A stretch of 64,000 bases of DNA, from positions 28,713-92,712 of the forward strand of contig JACKEC010000033.1 of NCBI GenBank assembly GCA_020633195.1. The letters run 5' to 3'. Every line of letters begins with the position of its first letter. Position 1 is the stretch's first letter. The position numbers and the translations under genes are program-made. The stretch comes from Sandaracinaceae bacterium. GTDB taxonomy: Bacteria > Myxococcota_A > Polyangia > Polyangiales > Sandaracinaceae. A model generated the notes under the pieces. That model did not search any database, was not told the DNA's origin, and saw nothing but the letters and a program-made list of their open reading frames with translations. Below, in pieces: positions 1 through 8,778 of this stretch.

Positions 1-2
1 CC

Positions 3-422
3 TCGTGCGTGGGCCGCACCTGCGGCGACGACGGCTGCGGCGGCAGCTGCGGCACCTGCACCACCGGCACCTGCAGCGCCGCAGGCACCTGCTCCTGCGT
101 CCCCAACTGTGGCGGCCGCGTCTGCGGCGACGACGGCTGCGGCGGTAGCTGCGGCACCTGCACCACCGGCACCTGCAGCGCCGCGGGCACCTGCTCGTGC
201 ACCCCCAACTGCGTCGGCCGCACCTGCGGCGACGACGGCTGCGGCGGCAGCTGCGGCACCTGCGGCTCGCTCTGCACGGACACCTGCACCTACGCGGGCG
301 ACTTCGACTGCGACGACGGCGGGCCGCTCTCGGACTACTCGCTCTGCGACCTCGGCACCGACTGCCTCGACTGCGGCCCCCGCACCGCCGTCTGCTCCGC
401 CGGCACCTGCGTGTCACCGTAG
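3..422 (+). CDS. C-terminal end of a Cys-rich tandem-repeat protein (partial)
   Basis: Only the last ~139 codons are in the window; the frame is open to the left edge, so the start lies outside. The protein is made of ~34-residue repeats, each holding the blocks CGDDGCGGSCGTC and GTCSAAGTCSC, followed by a unique tail with further cysteines and acidic residues. Nearly three repeats are visible, with a DNA period of about 102 bp and near-identical copies, which shows recent tandem expansion. Such Cys-rich repeats are common in secreted or surface proteins of Myxococcota and are probably held by disulfides; that localisation is inferred, since no signal peptide is visible here. The stop codon overlaps a strong hairpin. 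No enzymatic role can be assigned. Confidence 0.75.
   Translation, partial: SCVGRTCGDDGCGGSCGTCTTGTCSAAGTCSCVPNCGGRVCGDDGCGGSCGTCTTGTCSAAGTCSCTPNCVGRTCGDDGCGGSCGTCGSLCTDTCTYAGDFDCDDGGPLSDYSLCDLGTDCLDCGPRTAVCSAGTCVSP
9..270 (+). repeat. ~102-bp tandem coding repeats
   Basis: Three direct copies of a ~102-bp unit beginning near 9, 111 and 213, the last one diverging after its first half. They encode the 34-residue Cys/Gly repeats of the partial protein above. Small differences (for example GRTCG versus GRVCG) show the copies are not assembly duplicates. Confidence 0.8.
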
Positions 423-442
423 CAGGGCGCAAGCCCTGCTAC
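419..442 (+). terminator. Hairpin overlapping the stop codon
   Basis: A perfect 10-bp stem (GTAGCAGGGC pairing with GCCCTGCTAC) closes on a four-base GCAA loop, a GNRA-type tetraloop. The left arm contains the TAG stop of the preceding gene. No T-tract follows; instead there is a run of CCCGTG/CCTG hexamers (443-480). It fits a non-canonical terminator or mRNA-stabilising hairpin between two convergent genes. Confidence 0.55.
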
Positions 443-506
443 CCCGTGCCCCTGCCCGTGCCCGTGCCCGTGCCCTGCCCGGCCGCTAGCCCGGGTTCCC
501 CCAGGC

Positions 507-1544
507 TCACGGCGCGTAGGACTCCACCGCGTCGATCGCGCCGAACGCTGGCGTGCTCGCGCCCGCGATCACGTAGAGCCGACCGTCGAGCGCCGCGATC
601 CCGTGGCCGTGGTGCGGGACGCGCGTGTCCGGCGCGGGGCCCCACGTCGCTGTCGCGAGGTCGAGGCGGTCGACCGTCCGGAGCACGTTCATCGGCTCCT
701 CGCCGCCGACCACGTAGATCGCGCCCTCGAGGAGGTCCGCGTCGAAGCCGCCCCTCGGGTAGGGGAGCTCGGGCCCGGCGCGCCACGCGTCCGCGACGGG
801 GTCGTAGATCTCGAGGTCCGCGCGGGCCGACCCGAGCGAGTTGCGCCGGCCGGCGAGCACGTAGAGCTCGGCGTCCACCGCGACCGCCGCGAGGTGCTCG
901 CGCGGCGTGGGGATCGGCGCGCCGAGGGACCACGCGTCGCGGGCGGGGTCGTAGATCAGGGTCTCGCTCGCGAGGCCGCCGCTCGTCTCGTTGCCGCCGA
1001 CGACGACGATGACGTCCCCGACCGAGCCCGCCGCGGCCGCCCCGCGGTCGCGCAGCAGCGGCGCGATCGGCGCCCACGCGTCGGCGCCGGCGCGGAGCAC
1101 CCAGGCCGTGTCGAGCGGCTCGAACGCCACCGTCTGCATCCCGCCGAGCGCGTACAGATCGCCGCCGTGGCTGACCAGCACGAGGTGATGCCGCGGCGCC
1201 GGCAGGTCGGGCCCCGTCGACCAGGTCCGCGTCGCGGGGTCGTAGGTGCGGACCGTGGCGACGACCGTCGCCCGAGCGTCGAAGCCCCCGGCGACCCAGA
1301 TCCGGCCGGCGTGCGCCTCGACCGCGATCTCCTGGATCCGCACCGGCGTGGCCGCCTCGTCCCGCCAGCCGGTCCCGTCGCCGGCGTCGACTGGCGCCGC
1401 GTCGACCAGCGCCGCGTCGACTGACGCCCCGTCGACCAGCGCCGCGTCGGAGGAGGTCGCGTCGAGGGGGACGCTCGCGTCACCGGCGACGTCCCCGCCG
1501 CAGGCCACCAGGAAGCTCACCCACAGTCCGCAGGCCGCGCGCAC
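507..1544 (-). CDS. Kelch-repeat lipoprotein
   Basis: 345-residue protein with a short lipoprotein signal (lipobox FLVAC at residues ~11-15), a low-complexity linker rich in D, A and V (residues ~20-55), then about five to six Kelch motifs forming a probable beta-propeller. Diagnostic pieces are YDPATRTWSTGPDLP, LYALGG, IYDPARDAWSLG, LYVLAG, IYDPVADAW and IYVVGG. The start is GTG at 1542-1544. The gene follows the BNR gene by 12 bp in the same direction, so it is probably the last gene of a leftward operon. The likely role is a surface or periplasmic binding propeller; no catalytic residues are seen. The linker DNA (~1385-1450) is a set of imperfect GTCGAC-containing repeats. Confidence 0.8.
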   Translation of the reverse strand: MRAACGLWVSFLVACGGDVAGDASVPLDATSSDAALVDGASVDAALVDAAPVDAGDGTGWRDEAATPVRIQEIAVEAHAGRIWVAGGFDARATVVATVRTYDPATRTWSTGPDLPAPRHHLVLVSHGGDLYALGGMQTVAFEPLDTAWVLRAGADAWAPIAPLLRDRGAAAAGSVGDVIVVVGGNETSGGLASETLIYDPARDAWSLGAPIPTPREHLAAVAVDAELYVLAGRRNSLGSARADLEIYDPVADAWRAGPELPYPRGGFDADLLEGAIYVVGGEEPMNVLRTVDRLDLATATWGPAPDTRVPHHGHGIAALDGRLYVIAGASTPAFGAIDAVESYAP

Positions 1545-1556
1545 CTGGGCAGCGTA

Positions 1557-2720
1557 CTACCCGAACCGCACGCTGTAGATCGGCGGCAGGTTGTTCGCGA
1601 CCGTCGCCCACGCCTCGCCGCGATCGTCCGACACGTAGAGGTTGCCGGTGGTGCTGCCGAACGCGATCGCGTCGCCGCCGCAGTCGAGCGCGTGCCGGTA
1701 GACCACGTCGTACGCGTTCTCCTGCGGGAGCCCTTCGCGCAGGTCCTCCCACGTCGCGCCGCCGTCGGTCGTGCGCGCGACGAAGAGGCCGCCGCCGATC
1801 GTCGTGCGGTGCTGGTCCGACTTGCCGGGCACCAGCCACGCGGTGCGGCCGTCCTCGCGGTCGACCGCGACGGGGAAGCCGAAGTGCACGCCCTGGTCGG
1901 GCGCGCTGACCAGCTTCCAGCTCGCGGCGCCGTCGGCGCTGTAGAAGACGCCGCAGTGGTTCTGCATCCAGACGTGGTCCGGGTCCCCGGGGCAGCGCTC
2001 CACGAAGTGCGGGTCGTGGCCCCACTCCGCGGTCGGGTCGGGCAGGTAGTCCATCCGCAGGCCGGCGTTGCGGCTCCGCCAGGTCTGGCCGCCGTCGGTC
2101 GTCTCGAGCACGCCGGCCGTCGACACCGCGACCATCACCCGGTCGGGGTCGCGCGGGTCGACGACGATCGAGTGGATCCCGGGCGCGAACTCGCCCTCCG
2201 ACGCGGGCGTGCCGAACCAGTGCGTGTCGCCCGTGCCCTCGCCCTCGAACAGGTCCCCGCCGCGAGAGGCGTGGTTCCAGAGGGGCCGGTTGAGCTCGAA
2301 GGTCTCGCCCCCGTCGTCGCTCGTGAAGAGGCCGCCGGGGATCGTCCCGACGTAGATGCGCCCCTGCGACCCGAACGCGAGGTACCAGAGCTTCAGGAGC
2401 GTGGCCGACTTGACCGTCGCCTTCGCGGGCGCCGCGTCCGGGTCCTCCGAGGGCTCCGGCGGCGCGAGGTAGCGCGCGCCCGCGGGGTACTTGATCTGCG
2501 GCGCGTCCGACCACGTCGCGCCGCCGTCCGTCGACCGCGAGAGCTTCGCGCCCCAGTGGCCGTGACCGAGCGCCGCCCACAGCGTCCCCGTGCTCGGGTC
2601 GCGCGCGACGAAGTTCACCCCGACCCCGGAGTGGCCAGCGAGGCGCGGCGTCCAGCGGCCGCCCTGCTTCTCGACGATGAAAGTCCCCTTGCGGGTCCCG
2701 ACCAGGATGCGTTCGGACAT
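1557..2720 (-). CDS. BNR/sialidase-type beta-propeller protein
   Basis: 387-residue protein without a signal peptide. It carries repeated Asp-box (BNR) motifs of the S-x-D-G-G-x-T-W type: STDGGATWSD, TSDDGGETFE, TTDGGQTWRS, SADGAASWK, TTDGGATWED and SDDRGEAWA. It belongs to the WD40/YVTN/BNR-like 'exo-alpha-sialidase-like' proteins, most of which are not proven glycosidases. No sialidase Arg triad or nucleophile could be assigned, so only the fold is called. The ATG start lies 6 bp after the stop of the MoaD/ThiS-like gene, implying co-translation. The N-terminal strand ERILVGTRKGTF is typical of this subfamily. Confidence 0.8.
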   Translation of the reverse strand: MSERILVGTRKGTFIVEKQGGRWTPRLAGHSGVGVNFVARDPSTGTLWAALGHGHWGAKLSRSTDGGATWSDAPQIKYPAGARYLAPPEPSEDPDAAPAKATVKSATLLKLWYLAFGSQGRIYVGTIPGGLFTSDDGGETFELNRPLWNHASRGGDLFEGEGTGDTHWFGTPASEGEFAPGIHSIVVDPRDPDRVMVAVSTAGVLETTDGGQTWRSRNAGLRMDYLPDPTAEWGHDPHFVERCPGDPDHVWMQNHCGVFYSADGAASWKLVSAPDQGVHFGFPVAVDREDGRTAWLVPGKSDQHRTTIGGGLFVARTTDGGATWEDLREGLPQENAYDVVYRHALDCGGDAIAFGSTTGNLYVSDDRGEAWATVANNLPPIYSVRFG

Positions 2721-2726
2721 TCGCCC

Positions 2727-3005
2727 CTACCCTCCGCTGAGCGCCTGCATGATCAAGACCCGCGAGCCCGGCCCCACCGCGTCGGAGAGGCGCTGCCGAT
2801 CGGCGACCCGCTCCTCGTCGACGAAGACGTTGACGTGCCGGCGCAGGCGGCCGAGCTCGTCGCACAGGTAGAACTCGAGACCCGGCGCGAGCTGCTCGAG
2901 CTCGCGGACGACCTCCGCGACCGTCGCGCCCTGCACCGTGATCTCCCGCTCCGCGAGGGCCGGGAAGAAGGAGTGCAGGTGTCGCGTGAGCTCGACCGTC
3001 GCCAT
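2727..3005 (-). CDS. MoaD/ThiS-family ubiquitin-like sulfur carrier
   Basis: 92-residue protein with a beta-grasp pattern and the C-terminal Gly-Gly (ALSGG) that is adenylylated and thiocarboxylated in MoaD/ThiS carriers. Other family features are the N-terminal strand MATVELTRHL, the segment GATVAEVVRELEQLAPGL and the late VLIMQALSGG. Length matches the family. No E1-like MoeB/ThiF gene or molybdopterin synthase large subunit is adjacent; instead the next gene, 6 bp downstream, is the BNR propeller. The substrate pathway is unknown. ATG start at 3003-3005. Confidence 0.8.
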   Translation of the reverse strand: MATVELTRHLHSFFPALAEREITVQGATVAEVVRELEQLAPGLEFYLCDELGRLRRHVNVFVDEERVADRQRLSDAVGPGSRVLIMQALSGG

Positions 3006-3044
3006 GCGCGGCGGATGATGCCGCGCACGGAGACCGAGCGTCCA

Positions 3045-3437
3045 TCAGATCAGCGCGTACGCGACGATGCCCATCCCGACGACGCCGACGAACCAGACGC
3101 CGGTCCGGAGCCACGACACCCCGGCGGCGTAGAGGATCGGGTGCAGGACCCGCGCGCCGATGAAGATCTCGGCCCCGAGCGCCGAGGTCGCGCTCGCCTT
3201 CCCGGCGACGTGGACGACGAGGACGAGGATCGCGAAGATCAGCAAGTTCTCTTGCATGTTCGCGCTCGCGCGGACGATCCGGCCGTGCCACGCCGGCATC
3301 TCCACCGCGACGTCGGTGTCCCGCGGACCGGTGGCCCAGCCCATCCCCTTCTTCAGGATGTTCGGGAGCGCGGCGATCATGATGAGCGCCCACTGCAGGC
3401 CCGCGCTGGCTGCCAGGATCCAGAGATCGATCGTCAT
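3045..3437 (-). CDS. MAPEG-family membrane protein
   Basis: 130 residues with four predicted membrane helices (about residues 5-25, 60-80, 85-100 and 108-128). The pattern NMQENLLIFAILVL followed by ARVLHPILYAAG is typical of bacterial MAPEG proteins (membrane-associated eicosanoid/glutathione metabolism family). Eukaryotic members are glutathione transferases or leukotriene synthases; the bacterial substrate is unknown. It starts with ATG 19 bp after the cytochrome lipoprotein gene, so it may be in the same leftward operon. Confidence 0.85.
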   Translation of the reverse strand: MTIDLWILAASAGLQWALIMIAALPNILKKGMGWATGPRDTDVAVEMPAWHGRIVRASANMQENLLIFAILVLVVHVAGKASATSALGAEIFIGARVLHPILYAAGVSWLRTGVWFVGVVGMGIVAYALI

Positions 3438-3456
3438 GGCGACGACCGTATCGCGT

Positions 3457-5277
3457 TCAGGGCTCGGGCGGCGCGCCGAAGGTCGCGCGGAGGAACGCGA
3501 GGATCGACGCCAGGGTCGGGTCGTCGAAGGCGTCGCCCCAGACGGGCATGTTGCCGCGGCCCTGGATGAGGGTGCGGAGGATCGACTCGTCGGCGCGCAT
3601 CGGGACGCGCTCGTAGAGCGAGGGCGCGCGCTCGGTGCCCATGCCGTCGGCGCCGTGGCAGCGGACGCAGTTCTCCGCGAAGGTCATCGCGCCGACGTCG
3701 GCGTCGCCGGTCAGCGCCTGGATCGCGCGGATGCGCGGCGCGACCGCGTCGGCGTCGACGTGCTCGAAGAAGTCGACCTCGCGGCGGATGACGCCGGAGA
3801 AGTCGTCGACGCGGTTGAACGAGTAGAGGTAGTCCGCGATGAAGACGTCGCGCTGCTGCGGCCGGCCCGCCTGTGGGAAGAAGACGTCGTCGTCGATCAC
3901 GCGGTCGAGGTCGAACGGGTCGGGCGCGCCGTCGCCGTCGCGGTCGTGCGCCACGGTCGCCCCGCCGTGCTGGTGACAGCCGATGCAGTTGGTGCGCGCG
4001 TTGTTGCGGCCGTGCTCGACGTACGGGTTGGAGCACCAGGTGGGCTCACCGTTCGCCGCGCCGACCGCGCGAAGGGCCGCGGCGAGGGTGGGGTAGTCCC
4101 CCTCGAGGCGGCCGGCGGGGTCGGGGTCGAGCTCCGAGTACCAGACCGTCGAGCAGAGCTTGTAGTGGCCCCACACCGGGTCGAGGCCCTCGAGGAAGTT
4201 GGCCGGGCGGTCCTCGCCGAAGTCGGTGTCCGGGTGATCGCTCCACCACAGCGTGATCCACTGCCAGTGCCGGAGCTCCTTGGTCATGATGTGGATGCCC
4301 GCGAGCCGGTAGGTGTCGCCGTTGCGGAGCCGGATCGTGAGGATGTCGTCGGCCGTGGGCTCGACGTGGCGGTCGCCGCTGTCCTCCCACTGGCCGGCGC
4401 CGCTCATCCGCCGCGCGAGGCCCGCGGCGTCGGTGTCGAACGCGGGGAAGCCCATCCCGAAGCCGGCGCGGACCCACTGGGCCTTCACGAGCACCGCGTC
4501 GCTCGGGAACTCCTGGTCGAAGCAGGCCGTGAAGTTGGCCTCGTCGCTCGGGACCGCGTCGATCGTGACGGCGTCGAGCCGCTCGAGGCAGTCGAGGATC
4601 GGGCCGTAGCTCTCGATGATGTGCCGCGCGGTCGCGGGCGCGTAGAGGATGCGGGCGTTGCCGACGCTCGCGCCGCTGAACTGGCTCTGCAGGCTCCGCG
4701 CGCACTCCGCCTCGTCCTGCCCCGGCGGGCACGCGCCGAGCGCCTCCACGTAGGCGAGGTAGCGCTCGAGCGGCCACCGGCTCGAGCGGTCGAGCGCGGT
4801 CGCGTTGAGCTCGAACGCCTCGTCGATCGCGTCGGCGTCGAAGGGCACGTGCACCCGACGCTCGGCCGGCGTGTCGTTCTCGTAGAGGCCCTGGAAGACG
4901 CGGCGCAGGTCGTCGATCCCGTACCAGGTCTGCCAGCGCGGGACCATGGGCACGGCCTCGCCGTCGACCGCGGCCATCTCGCCCGAGCTCTCCTCGCCCT
5001 GCGCGAGACCGAGCAAGGGGACTTGCTCCAGCACGTGCTGCGCCGTGCGCCACCCCTGCTCGCGTCGGTACGCGATGTCCGAGCGGAGGCGGTCCTCCTC
5101 GGCGGCGAGGAGGGGGTTGGGCGTGAACGGCGCGGCGACGCCCGCGAGCCGGCGACCGAAGATGTCGGTCTTGCCGCCGGGCGTGTCGTCGACGGGGAAG
5201 TCGAGCGACCGCTCGGCGGTCGGCGTGGCGCAGCTCGCCGCGAGGACGGCGATCAGGAGCGGGAGGCTTCGCTTCAC
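3457..5277 (-). CDS. Diheme cytochrome c lipoprotein
   Basis: 606 residues with a lipoprotein signal (LAASC, Cys16) and two c-type heme sites: CIGCH at residues ~431-435 and CVRCH at ~537-541. The last ~110 residues, with NCVRCHGADGMG and a C-terminal Met, form a normal cytochrome c domain. Between the hemes is an Asp-rich stretch (DRDGDGAPDPFDLD) that looks like a calcium-type loop. The first 400 residues match nothing I recognise. The start is GTG in a GTGA overlap with the upstream multiheme gene, so the two proteins are translationally coupled and probably act together on the periplasmic face of a membrane. A role in electron transfer is inferred from the hemes only. Confidence 0.85.
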   Translation of the reverse strand: MKRSLPLLIAVLAASCATPTAERSLDFPVDDTPGGKTDIFGRRLAGVAAPFTPNPLLAAEEDRLRSDIAYRREQGWRTAQHVLEQVPLLGLAQGEESSGEMAAVDGEAVPMVPRWQTWYGIDDLRRVFQGLYENDTPAERRVHVPFDADAIDEAFELNATALDRSSRWPLERYLAYVEALGACPPGQDEAECARSLQSQFSGASVGNARILYAPATARHIIESYGPILDCLERLDAVTIDAVPSDEANFTACFDQEFPSDAVLVKAQWVRAGFGMGFPAFDTDAAGLARRMSGAGQWEDSGDRHVEPTADDILTIRLRNGDTYRLAGIHIMTKELRHWQWITLWWSDHPDTDFGEDRPANFLEGLDPVWGHYKLCSTVWYSELDPDPAGRLEGDYPTLAAALRAVGAANGEPTWCSNPYVEHGRNNARTNCIGCHQHGGATVAHDRDGDGAPDPFDLDRVIDDDVFFPQAGRPQQRDVFIADYLYSFNRVDDFSGVIRREVDFFEHVDADAVAPRIRAIQALTGDADVGAMTFAENCVRCHGADGMGTERAPSLYERVPMRADESILRTLIQGRGNMPVWGDAFDDPTLASILAFLRATFGAPPEP

Positions 5278-8200
5278 CGGCCCGCGATCTCGAGCGCCGC
5301 GTCGCTGGCCGCGACGAACTCGCGGTTGTTCTCGTTGTCCATCACGAGGAAGTAGATCCAGCCGTCCGAGCGGAAGTGCGGGAAGATCGCCCGCATGTTG
5401 TCCGGCATGTTCGTGATGACGTGGACCATCCCCGTGGTGAGGTCGTAGAGCTGCAGGTTGGTCCGGTTCCCGTCGTGGTGGTGGGTGACCATGAAGCGCT
5501 CGTCGAACGAGAAGCTGACCTTCGCGCCCGGCGTGCAGAGGGTCGCGACGGGGTCGCTCAGGGTGATGCGGTAGCTGGTGCCGAAGCGGGTCGTGTTGAC
5601 GCGGCGCACGGAGTAGCCGAGCGAGCGACCGTCGGGGCCGGCGAGGCGCGAGGCCACGAGCTGACCGGACGGCGAGAGGACCGAGTCACCCTCGTAGGGC
5701 GAGTCGACGATGACCGCCTCCTGCGCCTGGTAGGTCGTGCCGTCGAAGATCATCGGCGTGACCTTGATGGTCGACGAGGCGTTCCACGGCGCCGACGGAT
5801 CGGTCTGCGCGCTGCGGCCCGAGTCGCTCGTGAACTGGCTGTTGATGACGAAGTAGTCGCCGCCGCTCAGGCCGCGGGCCACGTGCTGGTAGAGGTTGAT
5901 GCCGCGCGCGGTGGAGCAGCCCGTCTCGGTGAAGTCGATGACGTCGTCCATGCCCTCGAGCACGCTCTGCGTGCAGAGGCCCGCGCCGCCGCTCGCGCCC
6001 TGAAAGATGAAGCCGCTGTTGTCCGGGAAGAAGCCCGGGTCGTAGCTGGCCTGGATCCCGATGTCGCGACCCGCGAGGAGGTCGGTGATCGTGGAGCGGC
6101 CGCCCGTGCCCGCGCTGCCGCCGTTGCCGACGAAGCGGCCGTCGGCGGAGCTGCGCATCCAGAAGCTTGTGCGGAAGCCGAGCGTGCGGAGGTTGCGGAT
6201 GGTGCCGATCGAGTTGCCCCACACGCCGCTCTCGTCGCCGTAGTCGCCGGCGGTGAAGCAGCGGCGCGGGTCCGAGTCGGGGCAGCCGAACATGCGGATG
6301 CCGGCGTCGGCGTTGAGCGCGCCCCAGCCCTCGAACTGCATCGAGCTCGTGTGCGCGGTGATCGCCGGGCCGTCCACGAAGTCCGAGCAGGTCGACGGGG
6401 GCGGCGGCTCGGGGAGCGCCGTGTCGAGGTCGTTGAGGCCGTTGCGGAACCACGCGAGGATCGTCGCGTACTCCTGCTGGCTCATCGCCGGGTGGCTGCC
6501 CTTGGGCATCGACACGCGGGTCTTGAAGCGCGTGTAGGGGATGAGCCAATCCGAGTCGCCGTAGGCGGTGCGGAAGAGGCGGCGGAAGTAGCCGTACTGC
6601 ACGCCCGTGGTGAGCACGCCGAGGTGCTCGGCGGCGAACACGCTGTTCGGGTCCATCGGGTCCGAGCGCAGGCAGTCGATGGTGCGGCGCGCGTCCTCGG
6701 GGGTGAGCTGCGCGGGGTCGCCCGCCGCGAAGTCCATGAGCTGGCGGAGCGTCGCGGGGCCCACGCCCTCGATCGCGTCGAGCGCGTCGACCGAGTCGTA
6801 GGGCTTGCCCGCCGCGATCGCCGCGGCGGTGTCCGACGGAAGGCCGACCTGCTCGTCCAGCGTGCCCTGGTCGGCGCCGTTGACGAACTCGAGGAGGCGC
6901 TGGTTCGGGTCGACCGCGCCCTCGGTGATGCCGCACGAGCGCCACGCCGTCTGCGTGTACTCGAGCCAGCGGCGCAGGCCGTTGCGCGAGACCGAGTGGC
7001 ACTCGGCGCAGCGGCGGGTCGCGCAGCTGCCGCCCTCGCAGGCCGCGTTGTCGATCGTCGCGCCGAGCGCGATCAGCGCCTGGGTCGCGAGCTCGACGCC
7101 GGTCGCGGTGACGGCGGGCAGGTTGCCCTCCTCACCCTCGGCGTTGCGCGGGATGTCGCTCCACACGCAGGCGGGGTCGCTCGAGCTGTCGCCGCAGCGC
7201 TGGATGAAGCGGATCGACTGGCCGTAGTCGGAGTCCCAGAAGGTCTGCTCGGTGAGGCCGTCGAGCTCGGGCGGCATCCAGAACGTGTGGGCGAAGTCGC
7301 GGTGCGACTCGGTGGTGATGTTGGTCCAGCTCGTGTCCTCGCCGGCGAGCCGGTCGATCCAGCTCCGCGCCCAGCGGTCGTTCGCGATGCGGTGGCAGCG
7401 CGTGCACGCAGCCGCCTCGGGGCTCGTGAGCTGCTGCGGGATCGTCCAGCCCTGCCCGTCCATGTTCACGAGGCTGTAGGGCGCCTCGTTGTAGCCGAGC
7501 GAGAAGTCCGGGTGGATGCCCATCCGCGGGACGACGGGGTCGCCGTGCGAGTCGAGGGCGCCGTCGATCCACGGGGTGTGGATGAACGCGTCCATCGAGT
7601 GGCACTCGGCGCACTCGATGTTGTTCGTGCCGCCGGGCAGCGCGACGCCGCCCTGGATGCCCTCCCAGAGGCTCTCGGCCTGCTGGGGCGACGCCTCGGA
7701 GTTCACGGTGTCCGCCGGGTGCGGGACGTGGAGGCCGTCGGTGTTCCTGTAGAGCGCGTTCTGGAAGTAGCAGGTCTGCCCGGTGAAGGGGTTGTGCCCG
7801 ATCATCGCGATGTCGTTGTACTGACCGACCTCGCGCTGCGACTTGCGGCAGAGGAGCACCCAGCTCGTGCCCTGGTCGTTGGTCGCGCTCGTGACGCGGG
7901 GGCCGTTGACGTCGGGGCGCTCGCCCTCGGGCCCGGCCGCGCTCGGCTCACAGAGGCTGTAGATGTACTGCGGGTTGTCGCACTGCGACGCCTGCTCGGT
8001 GGGGTAGGTCACGTTCCCGGCGGTGTCGGTGACGGTCGTCGGGATCGGCGTGGAGTCGAGGCAGTTGTAGGTCGCGAAGTCGGCCTCACCCTCGGTCAGG
8101 CGGGGGAAGAAGGGGATGTCGCCCAGCTCCTCCACGCAGCGCTCGGCGTACGCGACGGTCGAGGTGATGCGGGCCTCTTCGCCGTCGAACTTGCCGTTGA

Positions 8201-8672
8201 GGCCGCGGCGGTCGAAGGCGCGGCGCGCGTCGAACTCGCGCTGCTCCACCACCGTCGAGCCCTGCATGAGGCAGACGTCGATGATGAGGCGCCCCTCGAG
8301 GATCGACGCGAGCATCTCGGGCGTCGGCTCCGCCTCGAGCCAGGCGCTGCTGTCGTACGGCGACGCGAGGTCCGACTCCATCATCGAGGGCCCCTCGAAG
8401 GTCGGGTCGGCGGCCGCGTCGATCCGCGGCGCCTCGCCGAGCCCCCCGATCTGCGTCGCGCAGTCGAGCCCCCCGACGTCGCCGTGGCGCAGCCGCGCGT
8501 AGAGCGTCTCGCCGCTCACGAGCTCGCGCGAGAGCAGGACCCGGACCCGCTGCGAGGCCTCGTGGTACTGCACGTCGACGTTGGTCGCGTCCCCCTCTCC
8601 GTCGCACGCGGCGAGGATCAAGGCAGGCAAGAGGAAGGGGAGGAGGGCCTTCGGCCGATGGGCAAACGACAT
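5274..8672 (-). CDS. Triheme cytochrome c lipoprotein with HhH and TolB-like segments
   Basis: 1132 residues, lipoprotein signal (ILAAC, Cys23). Three c-type heme motifs are visible: CAECH (~354-358), CTRCH (~423-427) and CAECH (~555-559). Residues ~608-650 contain GLPSDTAAAIAAGKPY and DAIEGVGPATLRQLM, which read like a ComEA-type helix-hairpin-helix. The C-terminal part has PD40/TolB-like beta-propeller blades (SFDERFMVTHH, FPHFRSDGWIYF). It is first in a coupled pair with the diheme lipoprotein (GTGA overlap). Probably a large periplasmic cytochrome-bearing complex component; substrate unknown. Confidence 0.8.
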   Translation of the reverse strand: MSFAHRPKALLPFLLPALILAACDGEGDATNVDVQYHEASQRVRVLLSRELVSGETLYARLRHGDVGGLDCATQIGGLGEAPRIDAAADPTFEGPSMMESDLASPYDSSAWLEAEPTPEMLASILEGRLIIDVCLMQGSTVVEQREFDARRAFDRRGLNGKFDGEEARITSTVAYAERCVEELGDIPFFPRLTEGEADFATYNCLDSTPIPTTVTDTAGNVTYPTEQASQCDNPQYIYSLCEPSAAGPEGERPDVNGPRVTSATNDQGTSWVLLCRKSQREVGQYNDIAMIGHNPFTGQTCYFQNALYRNTDGLHVPHPADTVNSEASPQQAESLWEGIQGGVALPGGTNNIECAECHSMDAFIHTPWIDGALDSHGDPVVPRMGIHPDFSLGYNEAPYSLVNMDGQGWTIPQQLTSPEAAACTRCHRIANDRWARSWIDRLAGEDTSWTNITTESHRDFAHTFWMPPELDGLTEQTFWDSDYGQSIRFIQRCGDSSSDPACVWSDIPRNAEGEEGNLPAVTATGVELATQALIALGATIDNAACEGGSCATRRCAECHSVSRNGLRRWLEYTQTAWRSCGITEGAVDPNQRLLEFVNGADQGTLDEQVGLPSDTAAAIAAGKPYDSVDALDAIEGVGPATLRQLMDFAAGDPAQLTPEDARRTIDCLRSDPMDPNSVFAAEHLGVLTTGVQYGYFRRLFRTAYGDSDWLIPYTRFKTRVSMPKGSHPAMSQQEYATILAWFRNGLNDLDTALPEPPPPSTCSDFVDGPAITAHTSSMQFEGWGALNADAGIRMFGCPDSDPRRCFTAGDYGDESGVWGNSIGTIRNLRTLGFRTSFWMRSSADGRFVGNGGSAGTGGRSTITDLLAGRDIGIQASYDPGFFPDNSGFIFQGASGGAGLCTQSVLEGMDDVIDFTETGCSTARGINLYQHVARGLSGGDYFVINSQFTSDSGRSAQTDPSAPWNASSTIKVTPMIFDGTTYQAQEAVIVDSPYEGDSVLSPSGQLVASRLAGPDGRSLGYSVRRVNTTRFGTSYRITLSDPVATLCTPGAKVSFSFDERFMVTHHHDGNRTNLQLYDLTTGMVHVITNMPDNMRAIFPHFRSDGWIYFLVMDNENNREFVAASDAALEIAGR

Positions 8673-8778
8673 CGCCTCCCATCATGGCAAAGGTCGTGCC
8701 CGGGTGGGGATCGTTTGATCCAGCTCAATTCCTGGGCTGGCCGGCAAGTCCCCTAGCCACGCACGGGGACCTCGGACC

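Noticed and set aside
3457..8672. Outer-membrane electron conduit (MtrABC-like)
   Set aside because: Only two and three hemes, both lipoproteins, no porin-like barrel gene nearby.
5376..8756. Very long open frame opposite the triheme lipoprotein gene
   Set aside because: Antisense shadow of a GC-rich gene; its translation is Arg/Val/Ala-rich without motifs, while the opposite strand has signal peptide and heme motifs.
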